Source: Hirundichthys speculiger (Eukaryota > Chordata > Actinopteri > Beloniformes > Exocoetidae). From it: a DNA stretch of 64,000 nucleotides. Location: NCBI GenBank assembly GCA_018398805.1, contig JAGFBZ010001254.1:1612001-1676000 (forward strand), read 5' to 3'. Numbering within the stretch: the stretch's first letter is position 1; every line of letters begins with the position of its first letter. The translations under genes were made by a program, and so were the position numbers. Below are positions 11,098 through 21,488 of this stretch, piece by piece. The notes under the pieces are model-generated. The model was given only the letters and a program-made list of their open reading frames with translations. It had not been told where the DNA came from and did not search any database.

Positions 11098-13538
11098 CAC
11101 ACTCTGAACTCGTGTATTACATGTTCGTGTCTCTTTTGTGGTGTCTCGTTTTCCCTTCTAGAAGACGGTTCACCCTAATCAGAAAATTCAACAAAAATAA
11201 CTCTGGTATGGTGAGAAAATGAACTCCATGCCATTTCTCATGGCATGGAACTGTAGTCCCGGCCATAGTCTTATTTACGGTGTGCTAATTAATTTGATAA
11301 GTGTTGGATTATTGACTAATAAATACAAGAGTGAAATAAAGGAAACAAAAAAAATAATCATTGACTTTAACACATTTTCAGTTCTATGCCTGGTACTGAA
11401 TAGCTAAATATAATGATTGAGAATACCTGAGAATTGTCAGAGAGGGAACTTAAATAAAGAATAAAGGGTAAGGAAAAAAGACAATCACTGGACAATTTGC
11501 ACATTAATTTCAAAATATAAACCTGAATAAACACAAGTTCCAGTCATCCAATCCCTCTCATTTCCCTGTTGTGTATGTAGATAAAAACAGCGTCTTTTTT
11601 TTAATTATAAAATCTAATTTATTAAGTTAAAAGACTTTCAAGAGCCACCAATCCAAAGCTACCGCTAACTAGTCAGTCAGCGTATATGCTCTATAATTGC
11701 TCAGTAAACATTAAGTAATTTAACTCATTTTAAGTAATAAGTAAGAGTAATGGAATATGGAAACTGTTTGTGATGTCATTCCCCTACAGTTGTTTTAACA
11801 GTCTCATATTGAGAAGATAGGACAATGCATCAGCGTCAGAGGTTCCTGTGACGCATCTCCCAGTATTGATCATCTGTGTCCAAGTAAAATCTCACATGGG
11901 AATTTTTTTTTGTTTTGTTTTGTTTTTTTTAACATTAGAAGTGTGAGGTAATTTCAAAGGACAAAAACAGGGGAAGAATGGTTCTTCATCTAATCCACAA
12001 TGTTAAACAGTGCAATCTAACTTAAAGTATTAGGTGGACTGAGCAGCACTTAGCTGTCTGGCGGACAGCACACAGAGGTAGAGCGGAGGCCAGAGAGGGA
12101 GAAACGGAGACAGCGCAGGATGCAATAAACAGAAAAAAAAGTGACAGAAAGATTGTCCTAATGCCAATGCAATGTCTGTTTCACCTTGGTTGATTCTGTT
12201 TTATTTTTAATATATATATATATATATCAGAAAGTAGGAGGGTGGGGGGCATGTGATGCAGACTAAGGTGCCAGGGTGGCAGTAGGTAAGACAGGTGAGA
12301 GACAGGAGAGACTGCATCCCAGAGGTACAATTGAGGAAGCAGTTTCCACAGTAACACACAATATCTTCATGCTATTTTGTTTGTCGGTGCAGAATGTGAC
12401 AGTTATTGCTAATATTTTATTTTTAACAATGTTCATGATCCATGTGAAAATATATTCATACCTTTGTCAGTTGTTTGAATTTTGACAGTATAGTACGACA
12501 GCGGAGGTTGTCATAGCAAGGGAATTGCACCTTTCATATGCGCGCAAGCCTTTACAATAAAATGATGTGAATTGTGCAGTTTGGGTCAGTAGACCCGGTA
12601 GAGCTTTATGTCTAACAAAACTCTTGGAACAATGCCAAGTTGCACCTCATTCCTATAAGATAAACATAAGAGATCCAGGTGCATTACAAAAAACATTCCT
12701 TCTGTACAGTCATTATCTAATACAGCAGGCAGTGTGCTAAATAAATAAAAATGCATACATACATATGCACATACATTTAATTATTCAAGGAAAATCACAA
12801 GATTAAAAGGAAATTTAGCACCCCCCTGGTTTTATTTTGTTTTGTCAAAAAAAAATTTCTGCTTCACAACCACATCATTTTATGCCGAGGGCACAAACTC
12901 TGGCAGTCTTAAGATACGTTTGTAGCCTTTATTAAGCTCTGAGAGGAAATTTATTTAAGCAGAGCACAGTTTTCTTGGCAATATGAAAGGACTGTAATAA
13001 AATATAGTGACAGTTCACAGCACATGCATAAGTACAGCGCTCATTTCGGGGGGCAGCAGTTTCTTTGGAATACCACTTTATTAGAGTTCTTGCTATCTAA
13101 GGTACTATAGTCAGTCTTATCATAATGGATATGCTAATTCAGTTTTTGTTCATTGCAATTTTCATTTGAGTGAAAGTATTGTTTTGGATTTCCATATGTG
13201 GTAACGTGAATTATGTTGTTTGTTTGTTTTTTTCTTTCTGCCTGCATGCAAGATTGCAACAAAGATCCTCAGACAAGGTACACATTCACAGACTGTAAAA
13301 GATGAACATAGCCAGTGGATATGAAAAATGAGACCAGTGCAGAAGCACTTTAAAGCACTAAACAACTCATCATTGGTTGCTGGCTACAAACAATTTCTGG
13401 CTTCAATAGACTGAATAGCAGTGAAAAAAAAATCTCCTGCACTTTGTCCTCCTTACTGCTGGAACCTTATTTACAGCATTTCTATCTGCTTGACCTTCAA
13501 CGTGTGTGTGTAGTGTATGTATGTGTGTATATATATAT
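11098..13538. other. Unique AT-rich DNA, no gene seen
   Basis: Contains simple sequence only: T-rich runs near 11909-11930, a TA run at about 12211-12226 and a TG/TA mix at 13503-13539. No coding sequence or repeat with boundaries was recognised. Confidence 0.5.
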
Positions 13539-13626
13539 TAGGGGTGCAACAGTACGGGTGGCTCACGGTACGGTCCGTACCACAGTTTTTGTGTCACGGT
13601 TTCGGTACGGATTCGGTAAAGTTTCA
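13539..13626 (+). mobile_element. hAT-type terminal fragment
   Basis: Starts TAGGGGTGCAACAGTACGGG and continues with repeated CGGTACGG motifs (CACGGTACGGTCCGTACC, TTTCGGTACGG). This layout is typical of one end of a common fish hAT element. The matching inverted end is not found nearby, so it is truncated. At 13627 it runs straight into Harbinger-related sequence. Confidence 0.5.
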
Positions 13627-14175
13627 GACCACCTGCTACCCTAAACCCAAGATCGCAAGATACAGAGTTTGCAGAAAGCGCAACTCGCATGTCGGTGTGT
13701 AAAAGAGCGTGTCCAAATGGAATAAATGTGCATCCACCTGGTCACATGTGGACGTGCACAAACGGCTCTACCTCTTGATTATGCATCACCGTATTACTTG
13801 CATACATTTTTATTCTCTTGAGGTCAGAGGATGTCTGGTCAGCAGTTGTGGTGGATGTGGGAATAGTCACGGCCAGACACGTCAGTCTGTACAGCTGTGG
13901 CATGACCTCATTCAGATGTCTGCTGTGGAGGAAACCAAGGAGATCTTTGTCTCTGGTGTCAAGCTGGAAAAGGTTGGATGTGGGAATTTATTCCCGATAT
14001 GTCTGAAACCGTTGGTGGTCAAGGAGAGACAGGAACATTAATTGTTTGTGATCTTTAAATGCGCATCCAACGATTCGTTCTGCAGTATTTTAAAAAGCAC
14101 ATTAGCTGCGCCAAGACGCACAACTGGTAACAACTGGATCTTATGCAGGTAAGATCGTGGGTTTAGGGAGGTGGA
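13627..14175. mobile_element. PIF/Harbinger-related remnant
   Basis: The left edge (GACCACCTGCTACCCTAAAC at 13627, then GATCGCAAGATACAGAGTTT and GCAGAAAG) matches 51532-51590 of the intact Harbinger element. The right edge (GATCGTGGGTTTAGGGAGGT at 14153) is an inverted copy of the left edge and also matches the inverted left arm of the 51.4-kb element. The middle (frames at 13709-14041) is not recognised. It looks like a rearranged derivative lacking the outermost termini. Confidence 0.55.
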
Positions 14176-14990
14176 AGATTGCGTTCTGTTAACTGTTTTC
14201 ACTCCCTCGCCGGTGTATTCAACAGCAAAACCAAAATGCTCCTACACTGGTGATTAAAAAAAGTTTTTCCCAATTTCTCCGCTACCGCTGGCCATGCCTG
14301 CTTGTTTTTTTTTCTTTTTCTGCGTCGATGACCTGCAGCCAACCGACCAAAGTGTGATAGGCTGGTCACTGTGAGTGAGCGGAGGCGAGTGCACATTGAC
14401 ATGCAGTGGCGGGCCTGTTGCCTAAATGGCACGCACGCTCACGTGCAAGTCCAATGCAAAGTTATTGGAACAAAAATACCCCAGGACAAATTAGAATCTG
14501 ATTATGTTCGTAGTGTAGATGCAAAGAAATGAAATGATTGTTGTGAAAAATAATGATTGGAATGGTCATTGTGAACTGTTGTGTGGTTATTGCAATGGTA
14601 ATGCTGGTCTGGAAAATGCAAAGTAACTGTTCAGCTGTACTGTCATCAGCGGAGTCTGTGTGCCAGTGTGGAATGTCAACAAATGTATGTGTTTCAAAAA
14701 CAACTCCGAAGAGGGGAGGATGAGAGTTGAATGAGTTATTATTTTGGTTTTTAAGGTAAAATCCCAATGGAAGTATTAATTTTCTCTCATGACATACCTA
14801 GAATAGATGGGATATGGATTTGGATAAAGTGTAAACCTGGGTTTGATAATCAAACTTTTCGTTTGAGAGGAAAGTTAAGCTAGTTATTCAAAAAAATTAT
14901 ATGTGCTTCAAGCTTATCAGACTGCCAGCCAGAGACCTTGACAGCCAGGCTGTAGGAAGGCATCATGTGAAGTAGTTATCAAAAATAGTA
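14176..14990. other. Unique DNA, no gene seen
   Basis: Sequence near 14176-14210 still resembles the inverted Harbinger arm (AGATTGCGTTCT). A GC-richer patch at 14310-14450 (GTGAGTGAGCGGAGGCG, CAGTGGCGGGCC) may be repeat-derived, but I could not define it. No gene. Confidence 0.4.
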
Positions 14991-15000
14991 GTTTCCTCTG
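14991..15000 (+). repeat. Target-site duplication, left copy
   Basis: GTTTCCTCTG, repeated perfectly at 15963-15972, just beyond the LINE tail. The pair marks the insertion of the Rex3-like LINE. Confidence 0.85.
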
Positions 15001-15962
15001 TCAGTGAGAGTTGGACTCCACCAGGGCTGACCTTTGTCACTGATTCTGTTCATAACGTTTATGGACAGAATTTCTAGGCGCAGCCAAGGAGCGGAAGGGT
15101 TCCGGTTCAGTGGTGTCGGGATCTCGTCTCTGCTGTTTGCAGATGGCGTGGTCCTGTTGGCGCCATCGAGTGGGGATCTGTAGCTCTTGCTGGAGCGGTT
15201 TGCAGCCGAGTGTGAAGCGGCAGGGATGAGAATCAGCACCTCCAAATCTGAGACCATGGTTCTCAGTCGGAAAAGGGTAGAATGCCTCCTCCGGGTCGGG
15301 AGTGAGGTTCTGCCTCAAGTGGAGGAGTTTTAGTATCTCGGGGTTTTGTTCACGAGTGATGGGAGAAAGGAACGGGAGATCGACAGATGGATTGGTGCAG
15401 CGTCTGCTGTGGTGCGGACTCTGTACCGGTCCGTTGTGGTGAAAAGAGAGATGAGCCAAAAGGCAAGGCTCTCTGTTTACCAGTCGATCTTTGTTCCAAC
15501 CCTCAGCTATGGTCATGAACTGTGGGTACTGACCGAAAGAATGAGATCGCGGATGCAAGTGGCGGGAATGAGTTTTCTCCACAGGGTGGCTGGACTCTCC
15601 CTTAGAGATAAGCTGAGAAGTTCGGTCATTCGGGAGAGACTCAGAGTAGAGCTGCTGCTCCTTCACATTGAGAGGAGCCAGTTTAGGTGGTTCGGGCATC
15701 TGGGAAGGATGCCCCCCGGACGCCTCCCTGGAGAGGTGTTTCGGGCATGTCCAACTGGGAGAAGACCATGGGGAAGACCCAGAACCCGCTGAAGAGATTA
15801 TATCTCTCAGCTGGCCTGGGAGCGCCTCGGAATTCTCCCAAAGGAGCTGGTGGAGGCGGCCGGGGGGAGGGAGGTCTGGGCCTCTCAGCTGAAGCTGCTG
15901 CCCCCGCAACCCGACTTCGGATGAAGCAGAAGTTAATGGATGGATAGATGGATGGATGGATT
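15001..15962 (+). mobile_element. Rex3-like (RTE clade) LINE, 5'-truncated
   Basis: The insertion holds the last part of a reverse transcriptase protein followed by a tail of ATGGATGG-type repeats (15936-15962). It is bounded by a perfect 10-bp duplication, so both ends are exact: it was 5'-truncated at integration, as usual for target-primed reverse transcription. The tail type and protein fit a very abundant fish LINE family I take to be Rex3-like. Related fragments lie at 2347-2520 and 63474-63617. Confidence 0.85.
15003..15924 (+). pseudogene. LINE reverse transcriptase C-terminal pseudogene
   Basis: The frame begins within the palm (LHQG, stop, PLSLILFITFMDRI). Next comes LLFADGVVLLAP, where the second catalytic Asp of the FADD box is Gly. 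Stops follow at GDL*LLLE (about 15180) and EEF*YLG (about 15330). From about 15346 the frame is open: LFTSDGRKEREIDRWIGAAS, YGHELWVLTERMRSR, LSLRDKLRSSVIRERL, MPPGRLPGEVFRACPTGR, then a stop after GRPRTR and a final LLPPQPDFG before TGA at 15922. The endonuclease is absent because of 5' truncation. Confidence 0.85.
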
Positions 15963-15972
15963 GTTTCCTCTG
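15963..15972 (+). repeat. Target-site duplication, right copy
   Basis: GTTTCCTCTG, identical to 14991-15000. Confidence 0.85.
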
Positions 15973-16268
15973 CATACACACTTGGTCAGGGGTAAGCCAG
16001 GTGCAAGAAATTGCTTTGGCGGGTGGCAGCACAGGCCAACTTTGGAGGATTTGGCGAGTGCTGCAGCTTTGTGCAGAATCATGGCAAATGAGCACATATT
16101 CTGGATATTATCCAATCAATCAATTAATTGAGCTTTTGGTACCCTTTGTGACATACATAGGTACATAAATCGTTAGGTAAGAATTAGCTTTAGCTAATAA
16201 GCTTTAACTTAGTGAGCCACTGGACCAGTAAACAGGGTACTCTTGGGACTTGGAAGGAGCTGTGTGGT

Positions 16269-16452
16269 TGAATTATGTACGCCTCTGCTGAGATGCCTGA
16301 ACCTATCAAAAGGACATTTTGACTCTTTTTGTTAATTATGCATGGCCGACTGTATGTGAAACCAATCATGACTTGTTGTGTGACCAAACAGAAGGGTTAT
16401 GTAAAGTTTTGGATGAATTATATACGCCTCTGCAGATGTGCATAAACCAATC
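16269..16452 (+). promoter_or_regulatory. Three diverged U3-like repeats with CCAAT boxes
   Basis: Unit 1 (GAATTATGTACGCCTCTGC ... ACCTATCA), unit 2 (TTAATTATGCATGGCC ... ACCAATCA) and unit 3 (GAATTATATACGCCTCTGC ... ACCAATCA) start near 16270, 16332 and 16413. The last two end in a perfect CCAAT core. They lie 80-260 bp upstream of the TATA box, as enhancer repeats do in retroviral U3. Confidence 0.6.
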
Positions 16453-16531
16453 AGGAGTTGTGGATTCTGAACGGTGCCAAAAAAGGGGACTTTGGGGATG
16501 GAGCAAGTGAGGCGAGGCTGGTTGAGAGAGC

Positions 16532-16538
16532 ATAAAAA
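16532..16538 (+). promoter_or_regulatory. TATA box of the LTR-like block
   Basis: ATAAAAA within CATAAAAACT, downstream of the CCAAT repeats. It is the only good TATA candidate in this block. Confidence 0.45.
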
Positions 16539-16887
16539 CTGAGGAGGAGAAGAATTCTGGCTTTTTCTGTGGGCGTCTTCAAAGGAGCAGGACTGTCTTG
16601 GGACCAAGCAAGCTAACCACCACCAAGGGAAAAATTCTAAGGAGTAATTCTTCAAGAACAAAGAAGATGTTCAGAATGGATTAACCATTTTTCCCAATTC
16701 TTGGGGATAATTTGGAGCCTTTTTGGATTTTACCCTAGCTCACTGCTAGCAGGGAGGAGTGGCCAGATATCAGACCTCCTGGGGCCTGACCGTGCGCTTT
16801 CTCTACCTTGCTCCTCAGCAGCGCTGAAAAGCGCAAACTGGCCATTTGCCTACCCCCAACCGTCCTTTGATCAACCAGATGAATCAT

Positions 16888-17072
16888 TTAAAATGAATGG
16901 AATTGGAATTACAAGCTACAGCTCACCCCAAACCAACCTGAATCCATTCAAATAAATGAAATTGGAATTGCAAGCTACAGTACTTCCAACCAACCTGGAT
17001 TCCATGAAAATAATTGGAATTACAAGCCACAGCCTGGATCAACACAGAAGAATGGAGTTGCAAGCCATAGCT
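16888..17072 (+). repeat. Four diverged tandem units (GGAATTACAAGCTACAG type)
   Basis: TTGGAATTACAAGCTACAG, TTGGAATTGCAAGCTACAG, TTGGAATTACAAGCCACAG and ATGGAGTTGCAAGCCATAG recur at roughly 45-65-bp spacing. Each of the first three is followed by a variant of CCAACCTG or CCTGGATC. The array falls in the part of the LTR-like block that would be transcribed. Confidence 0.75.
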
Positions 17073-17290
17073 TTATTTTAGAGTAGAATTGGTTTGTTTT
17101 TCCATATTCAATCAATATTCAATCAATGATTGCTGTCGCTTAACCCTGCTAACCTGCTTGATAAATATATAAAATTAACACAAGACGTGGTTGATATTGA
17201 AACTGTCCCCACAATTGTAAAGGTTTGGGTGTGTCTCTGCATTAACAACACAGGTTCTTAAAGGTTACTCTAGCCCAATCTTGTCACAGA

Positions 17291-17628
17291 TCCTTGGGGC
17301 TTTCTGTCCAAGCCACTAAATGTAACCTAGTCTGTAACAAGAGCCCAGATCATAAGAGGGAAGCTGCAGTCAACAAATGTGACCAATAGCTGGACTTTGA
17401 GCCGCCAGGCTATTCCTCCTAGGTCAGTTATTGGAGAGAGCAGGGTAGGCATTTGAATGGATAGTATGCAGTTAGTGCTAGGTGAATCTCCTTGTCACCA
17501 TCTTAAATAAGTTGAGGAATTCTAGCGAGGTGAACCCCCTTAGGCTGCAACTTCGGGTCCATAGGATGGAGAGCTGGTCCCGGTGACAGACTCTGTTAGT
17601 CAGAGACTGAACCGCACCTGGGGGATCT
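17291..17628. other. Unassigned DNA between LTR-like block and RTE LINE
   Basis: It has balanced composition and may belong to the LINE 5' region or to the LTR internal sequence. I could not match it in either direction. Confidence 0.4.
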
Positions 17629-18240
17629 AACAGGTGGATGAAATGATGCAGAGTATCCAAAGAGATGAAAGAGTAGTGATTGGTCTAGACTTCAATGGTC
17701 AGGTTGGAGAAGGCAGCAGAGGTGATAAGGAAGTGATGGGCAGGTTTGGTATTTTCCTTATAGGAACACAGAAGGTCAGATAGTGGTAGACTTTGCAAAA
17801 AGGATAGGAACAGCTTTAGTGAATACTTTCTTCCAGAAGAGGCAGGAACATAGGGTGACTTATAAGAGAGGAGTTTGGAGGACACAGGTGTACCACACTT
17901 TGCGTAGATGATGTAACCTGAAGGAGATCAGTGACTGCAAAGTAGTGGTAGGTGACAGTCAGCAGGCAGCATAGGATGGTAGTGTGTAGGATTGCCCTGC
18001 GTTTGTTCTCTTCATCTTCCTCACCACCAGCGTTGAGGGCAAAGCAGTGGAAGTTGAAAAATGAAGAGTGTCATGTGTCTTTCAGTGAGGAGTTGAGGCA
18101 AGCTCTAGGTGGTCAGGAGGTCCGTCCAAATGAATGGACAGCTACAGCTAATGTGATCAGGGAAACAGGTAAGAGAGGACTTGGGGTGTCACCTGGTAGG
18201 GAAAACAGACGAGGAGAATTGGTGGTGGAATGAAGAATTG
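17629..18240 (+). pseudogene. RTE endonuclease pseudogene (C-terminal part)
   Basis: Readable pieces are DERVVIGLDFNGQVGEGSRG, DKEVMGRFG, VVDFAKRIGTA, NTFFQKRQEHRVTYKRG, VYHTLRR and CNLKEISDCKVVVGD. These fit the GDFN and final parts of an apurinic-type LINE endonuclease. The GDFN motif reads LDFN here. The linker then reads KWWKLK-like and EELRQALGGQ. Frameshifts and stops break it throughout. Confidence 0.8.
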
Positions 18241-18395
18241 CAGGAGTTTATAGAGAGAGAGAGAGGTTTGCTAAGAAGAAGTGAGACACTGAGAGGACTG
18301 AAAAAAGTAGACGGGAGTACAGGAAGATGTGGCGTAAGATGAAGGTAGAGGTGTTGTGGTCCAGGAGGTAGCAAAGATTATGAGGCTGAAGTCAG

Positions 18396-19708
18396 GAGGA
18401 CACCTGTGGAGGTATGGAAGTGTCTTGGAGAGGTGGCAGTAGAGTTTTTGACCCGGACATTAAACAAGATCTTAGAGAGTGAAAGAATGCCTGAAGAATG
18501 GAGGAGAAGTGTACTGGTGCCCATTTTTAAGAACAAAGAAGACATGCAGAGTTGTGGCATCTACAGAGATATAAAGTTGATGAGCCACTCAATGAAGTTA
18601 TTGGAAAGAGCAGAGGAAGCTACGCTAAAGACAGAAGTGAGCATCTGTTAACAGCGGTGTGGTTTCAGATGCGATAACGTCTTTGAAGATGCTGATAGAG
18701 AAGGGCAGAGGGAGCTGCATTGTGTGTCTGTAAATCTTGAGAAAGCATGTGACACGGTACCAAGAGAGGAGCTATGGTATTGTATAACAGAGTCCGGAGT
18801 AGCAGAGAAGTATGTTAGAGTGGTGGAGGACATCTATAAGAGCTGTAAAACAAAGGTGAGGTGTGCTGTAGGTATGACAGGAGTTCAAAGTGGAGGTGGG
18901 ACTGTATCAAGGATCAGCTCTGAGCCCCTTCTTGTTAACTATGGTGATGGACAGACTGATAGATGAGGTTAGACAGCAATCTCCATGGACTATGATGTTT
19001 GCAAAATACATTGTGATCTGTAGTGAGAGAAGGGAGCAGGTGGAGAAATATCTAGAAAGGTGGAGGTTTGGTATGTCCTGGTATGTCCTGTCCAGGTACG
19101 TATGTCCTGGACAGGAGAGGAATGAAGGTTAGCTGCATTAAGACAGAATACACGTGTGTGAATTAGAGGAACCCGAGTGGAACAATGAGGCTACAGTGAG
19201 AAGAGATGAGGAAGGTGGAGGATTTTGAATTCTTGGAGTTAATAGTTGAGAGCAACGGCAAGTGTGGAAAAGAGGTGAAGAAGTGTGTGCAAGCAGGTTA
19301 GAATGGGTGGAGAAAAGTGTCAGGTATGATGTGTGATAAAAGACTATCAGCAAGAATGAGAGGAAAGCTATACAAGACAGGGGTGAGACCTGCAATGTTG
19401 TACAGTTTAGCGACTGTGGCACTGAGGAGAAGACAGGAGGCAGAGTTGGAGGTAGCAGAGGTTCAAATTTTGAGGTTCTCTTTGGGAGTGACAAAGATGG
19501 ACAGGATCAGGAATGAGTACATCAGAGGGACAGCACATGTTAGAGGTTTTGGAGAGAAAGTCAGAGAGACCAGACTAAGATAGTTTGGACATGAACAGAG
19601 GGAAGATATTGAATATGTCAGTGGAAGGAGGATGAGGTTGGAACTGCCAGGCAGGAGGCCTAGAGGAACACTAAAGAGGAGATTTGTGGATGTAGTGAAA
19701 GAGGACAT
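18396..19708 (+). pseudogene. RTE reverse transcriptase pseudogene
   Basis: The fingers and palm begin EVWKCLGEVAVEFLTR, MPEEWRRSVLVPIFKN, GIYRDIKLMSHSMKLLER and NLEKACDTVPREELWYC. The catalytic box reads MMFAKYIVICSE at about 18996, where FADDIV is expected, so both Asp residues are gone. The thumb and C-terminal part follows (KRLSARMRGKLYKTGVRPAM, YSLATVALRRRQEAELEVAE, LGVTKMDRIRNEYIRGTA). A small duplication (TGGTATGTCCTG) near 19075-19110 disrupts it further. Clearly dead. Confidence 0.85.
19701..19708 (+). repeat. Target-site duplication of the nested L2, left
   Basis: GAGGACAT, repeated at 21383-21390. The RTE reading frame continues across the pair once the L2 is ignored. Confidence 0.85.
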
Positions 19709-21382
19709 TTCTGTATGTTTTTTAACATCACCAGTTTTAACCAGTTGGAGGACCCTGTGAGAACGGTGAGGAAACGCTACATAACTTCTGAAGTGGCTGC
19801 AATTTTTGGCCAGATTTTACAGAGCACTCCTGCAGAGATTTTACCAACACCATGTGATTTTATCATTGATAATTTTAATTACAAACTGAGGTCAACGCTG
19901 GAATTAGTAAAAATTAGATGTGTGCCACCATGGAGGAATGAAGAAATCAAAAAAACTGAAAAGAACCTGCAGGAGTGCTGAGAGGAGATAAAGAAAATCA
20001 GAGTTAACAGTCCATTATGACTCAGTGCATCAACACCTCAAAATATACAATACAAACAGTCAAACTGACCAGAACCTTGTACTTCAAAAAACTAATATCT
20101 GAAAATAAAAATAATCCTAAATTTCTATTCTTCACAATTAAGTTTTTAACCAATGGTAATTGTAACATGTCACCAAAAACCAACTGATTCCGTTTGTGAG
20201 GCGTTTCCAGATCACTTCAGAAGTAAAATCAATAACATTAAATTCAGTCTTTTATCCAATCAAATTTTAACCTCGAATACTCCTGGATCAATCACCTGAG
20301 GAGACACTGGATTGTTTTGCCCTCGTTGACGCAAGGACACTTGGTTGAGTTTTCTCCCAAGTAAAACCCACAACCTGCCTTTCAGATCCAATTCCCACTC
20401 GCTTTTTAAAAATGTTTTATGAAGTCTTTGAAGAACAGCTTTTATATATGGTGAATTGCTCTCCTCAGACAGGTGTCTTTCCCACCTACTTTAAAATGGC
20501 AGTGGTGAAGCCTCTTCTGAAGAGGAGTGGCCCAGACCCCACCATTGTTAAAAATTACCACCCAGTAGCCAACTTGCCATTTTTGAGCAAAATTTTAGAA
20601 AACTTTTTTTTTTCCAGATTAATAATTTTTTAAATTCAAACAATACAGTATCAGTATCAGTCTGGTTTTAGGACGAACCACAGCACAGAGACAGCCCTTC
20701 TAAACATTTTTTTTTCTTCTAAAGATTTTAAATGACATCAGGCTCAATTTAGATAATCATTACCTCACAGTCTTGGTTCTGCTGGATCTAACTGCTGGTT
20801 TTGATACGATGGACCATCACATGTTAATAAACAAGCTGGGGAACCTGGTCCCCAGCAGGGTGACCTGCTGTTTTAAATTGGTTCTCCTCTAACCTTACAG
20901 GCCGAAGCTTCTTTGTAAGTTTGGATACCTGTTCCTCAAAAACACACAAGATTAAATGTGGGGTTCCCCGGGGGTCAATTTTAGGGCCAACCCTTTTTAA
21001 TCTCTATATGCTTCCCTTGGGTGATGTCATTGGCTCTGCACAATGTGTAGATCCTACCCTGGTCTATCAGGGTTGAGGTGGTCTCTGGGTCACCGCCCCC
21101 TGTGGTCGCAGGCTGTGGTGCCTCTCGGTGTGGATGGCCTCCCATACGTGGTCATTCCTTACTTGGATCCTCAGTGTCCTGCCATGTTACTAAACTGTTC
21201 ACTTTGTGTTGTGAGGGTGCGTGTGTTCTTTGTGAGTGAGCGAGAAAGGGAAGAGTTTTTATTATTTATGTTCCTGTTTTATGTTTTATTTTGTGAAGCA
21301 GTTTGTGTTGCATTTTATATGAATGAAAAGTGCTATATAAATAAAGTTTTAATTGAATGATTGATTGACTGATTGATTGATT
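19709..21382 (+). mobile_element. L2-like LINE nested in the RTE LINE
   Basis: It holds a truncated L2-type ORF2 and a 3' end reading GTGCTATATAAATAAAGTTT followed by ATTGATTGA-type repeats, the usual L2 tail in fish. The 5' end is truncated. The region between GVP.G (about 20960) and the 3' UTR (about 21040) lacks the YADD and C-terminal domains, so it also has an internal deletion. Boundaries are fixed by the GAGGACAT duplication. Confidence 0.9.
19715..21040 (+). pseudogene. L2 ORF2 (reverse transcriptase) pseudogene
   Basis: The linker region is readable at 19840-19980 (VKIRCVPPWRNEEIKKTEKN). The palm follows: DPIPTRFLKMFYEVFEEQL, GVFPTYFKMAVVKPLLKRSG, IVKNYHPVANLPFLSKILEN, QYQSGFRTNHSTETALLN, then an interrupted LVLLDLTAGFDT block, and GFPGGQF near 20960 where GVPQGS is expected. 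Stops and a poly(T) insertion (20606-20614, FFF) break it. The catalytic YADD segment is deleted. Confidence 0.85.
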
Positions 21383-21488
21383 GAGGACATGAAGTTAATT
21401 GGTGTAAAAGAAGGATGCAGAGGATAGGGTTAGAAGAAGGTGGATAAATTCCTGCGGTGAACCCTGAAGGGAAAATTGCAGAAAGGAA
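21383..21488 (+). mobile_element. RTE-clade LINE, 3' portion after the nested L2
   Basis: Directly after the L2 tail the RTE frame resumes with EDMKLIGVKEGCRG, then a 3' end containing CTGCGGTGAACCCTGAAGGG and GCAGAAAGGAAAC. This end resembles the SINE tail at 4279-4340 (minus strand), a pattern known for SINEs that borrow LINE 3' ends. It stops near 21488. Confidence 0.8.

Larger units (their letters stand above)
16190..17290 (+). mobile_element. Probable solo LTR of a retrovirus-like element
   Basis: The block is arranged like an LTR: three diverged upstream repeats, each ending in a CCAAT-like box (16269-16452), a TATA box (CATAAAAACT at 16531), a transcribed-type GC-balanced stretch, AATAAA-like sites (near 16947 and 17160), and a short terminal zone. 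No gag or pol frame lies on either side, so it would be a solo LTR. I could not fix the TG...CA ends or a target duplication, so the boundaries are approximate and another promoter-bearing repeat is possible. Confidence 0.45.
17629..19708 (+). mobile_element. RTE-clade LINE, 5' portion (interrupted by L2)
   Basis: It carries the end of the endonuclease, the linker and most of the reverse transcriptase of an RTE-type LINE, with internal deletions (around 18240-18395). At 19708 it is cut by an inserted L2 and resumes at 21383. The 8-bp GAGGACAT before the break is repeated after it, so the order of events is clear: RTE first, L2 second. It is different from the Rex3-like family at 15 kb. Confidence 0.85.

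Noticed and set aside
15037..16095. 352-residue minus-strand open frame as a gene
   Set aside because: It is the complement of the Rex3-like LINE reverse transcriptase (sense homology is strong) and runs into the GGATGG tail.
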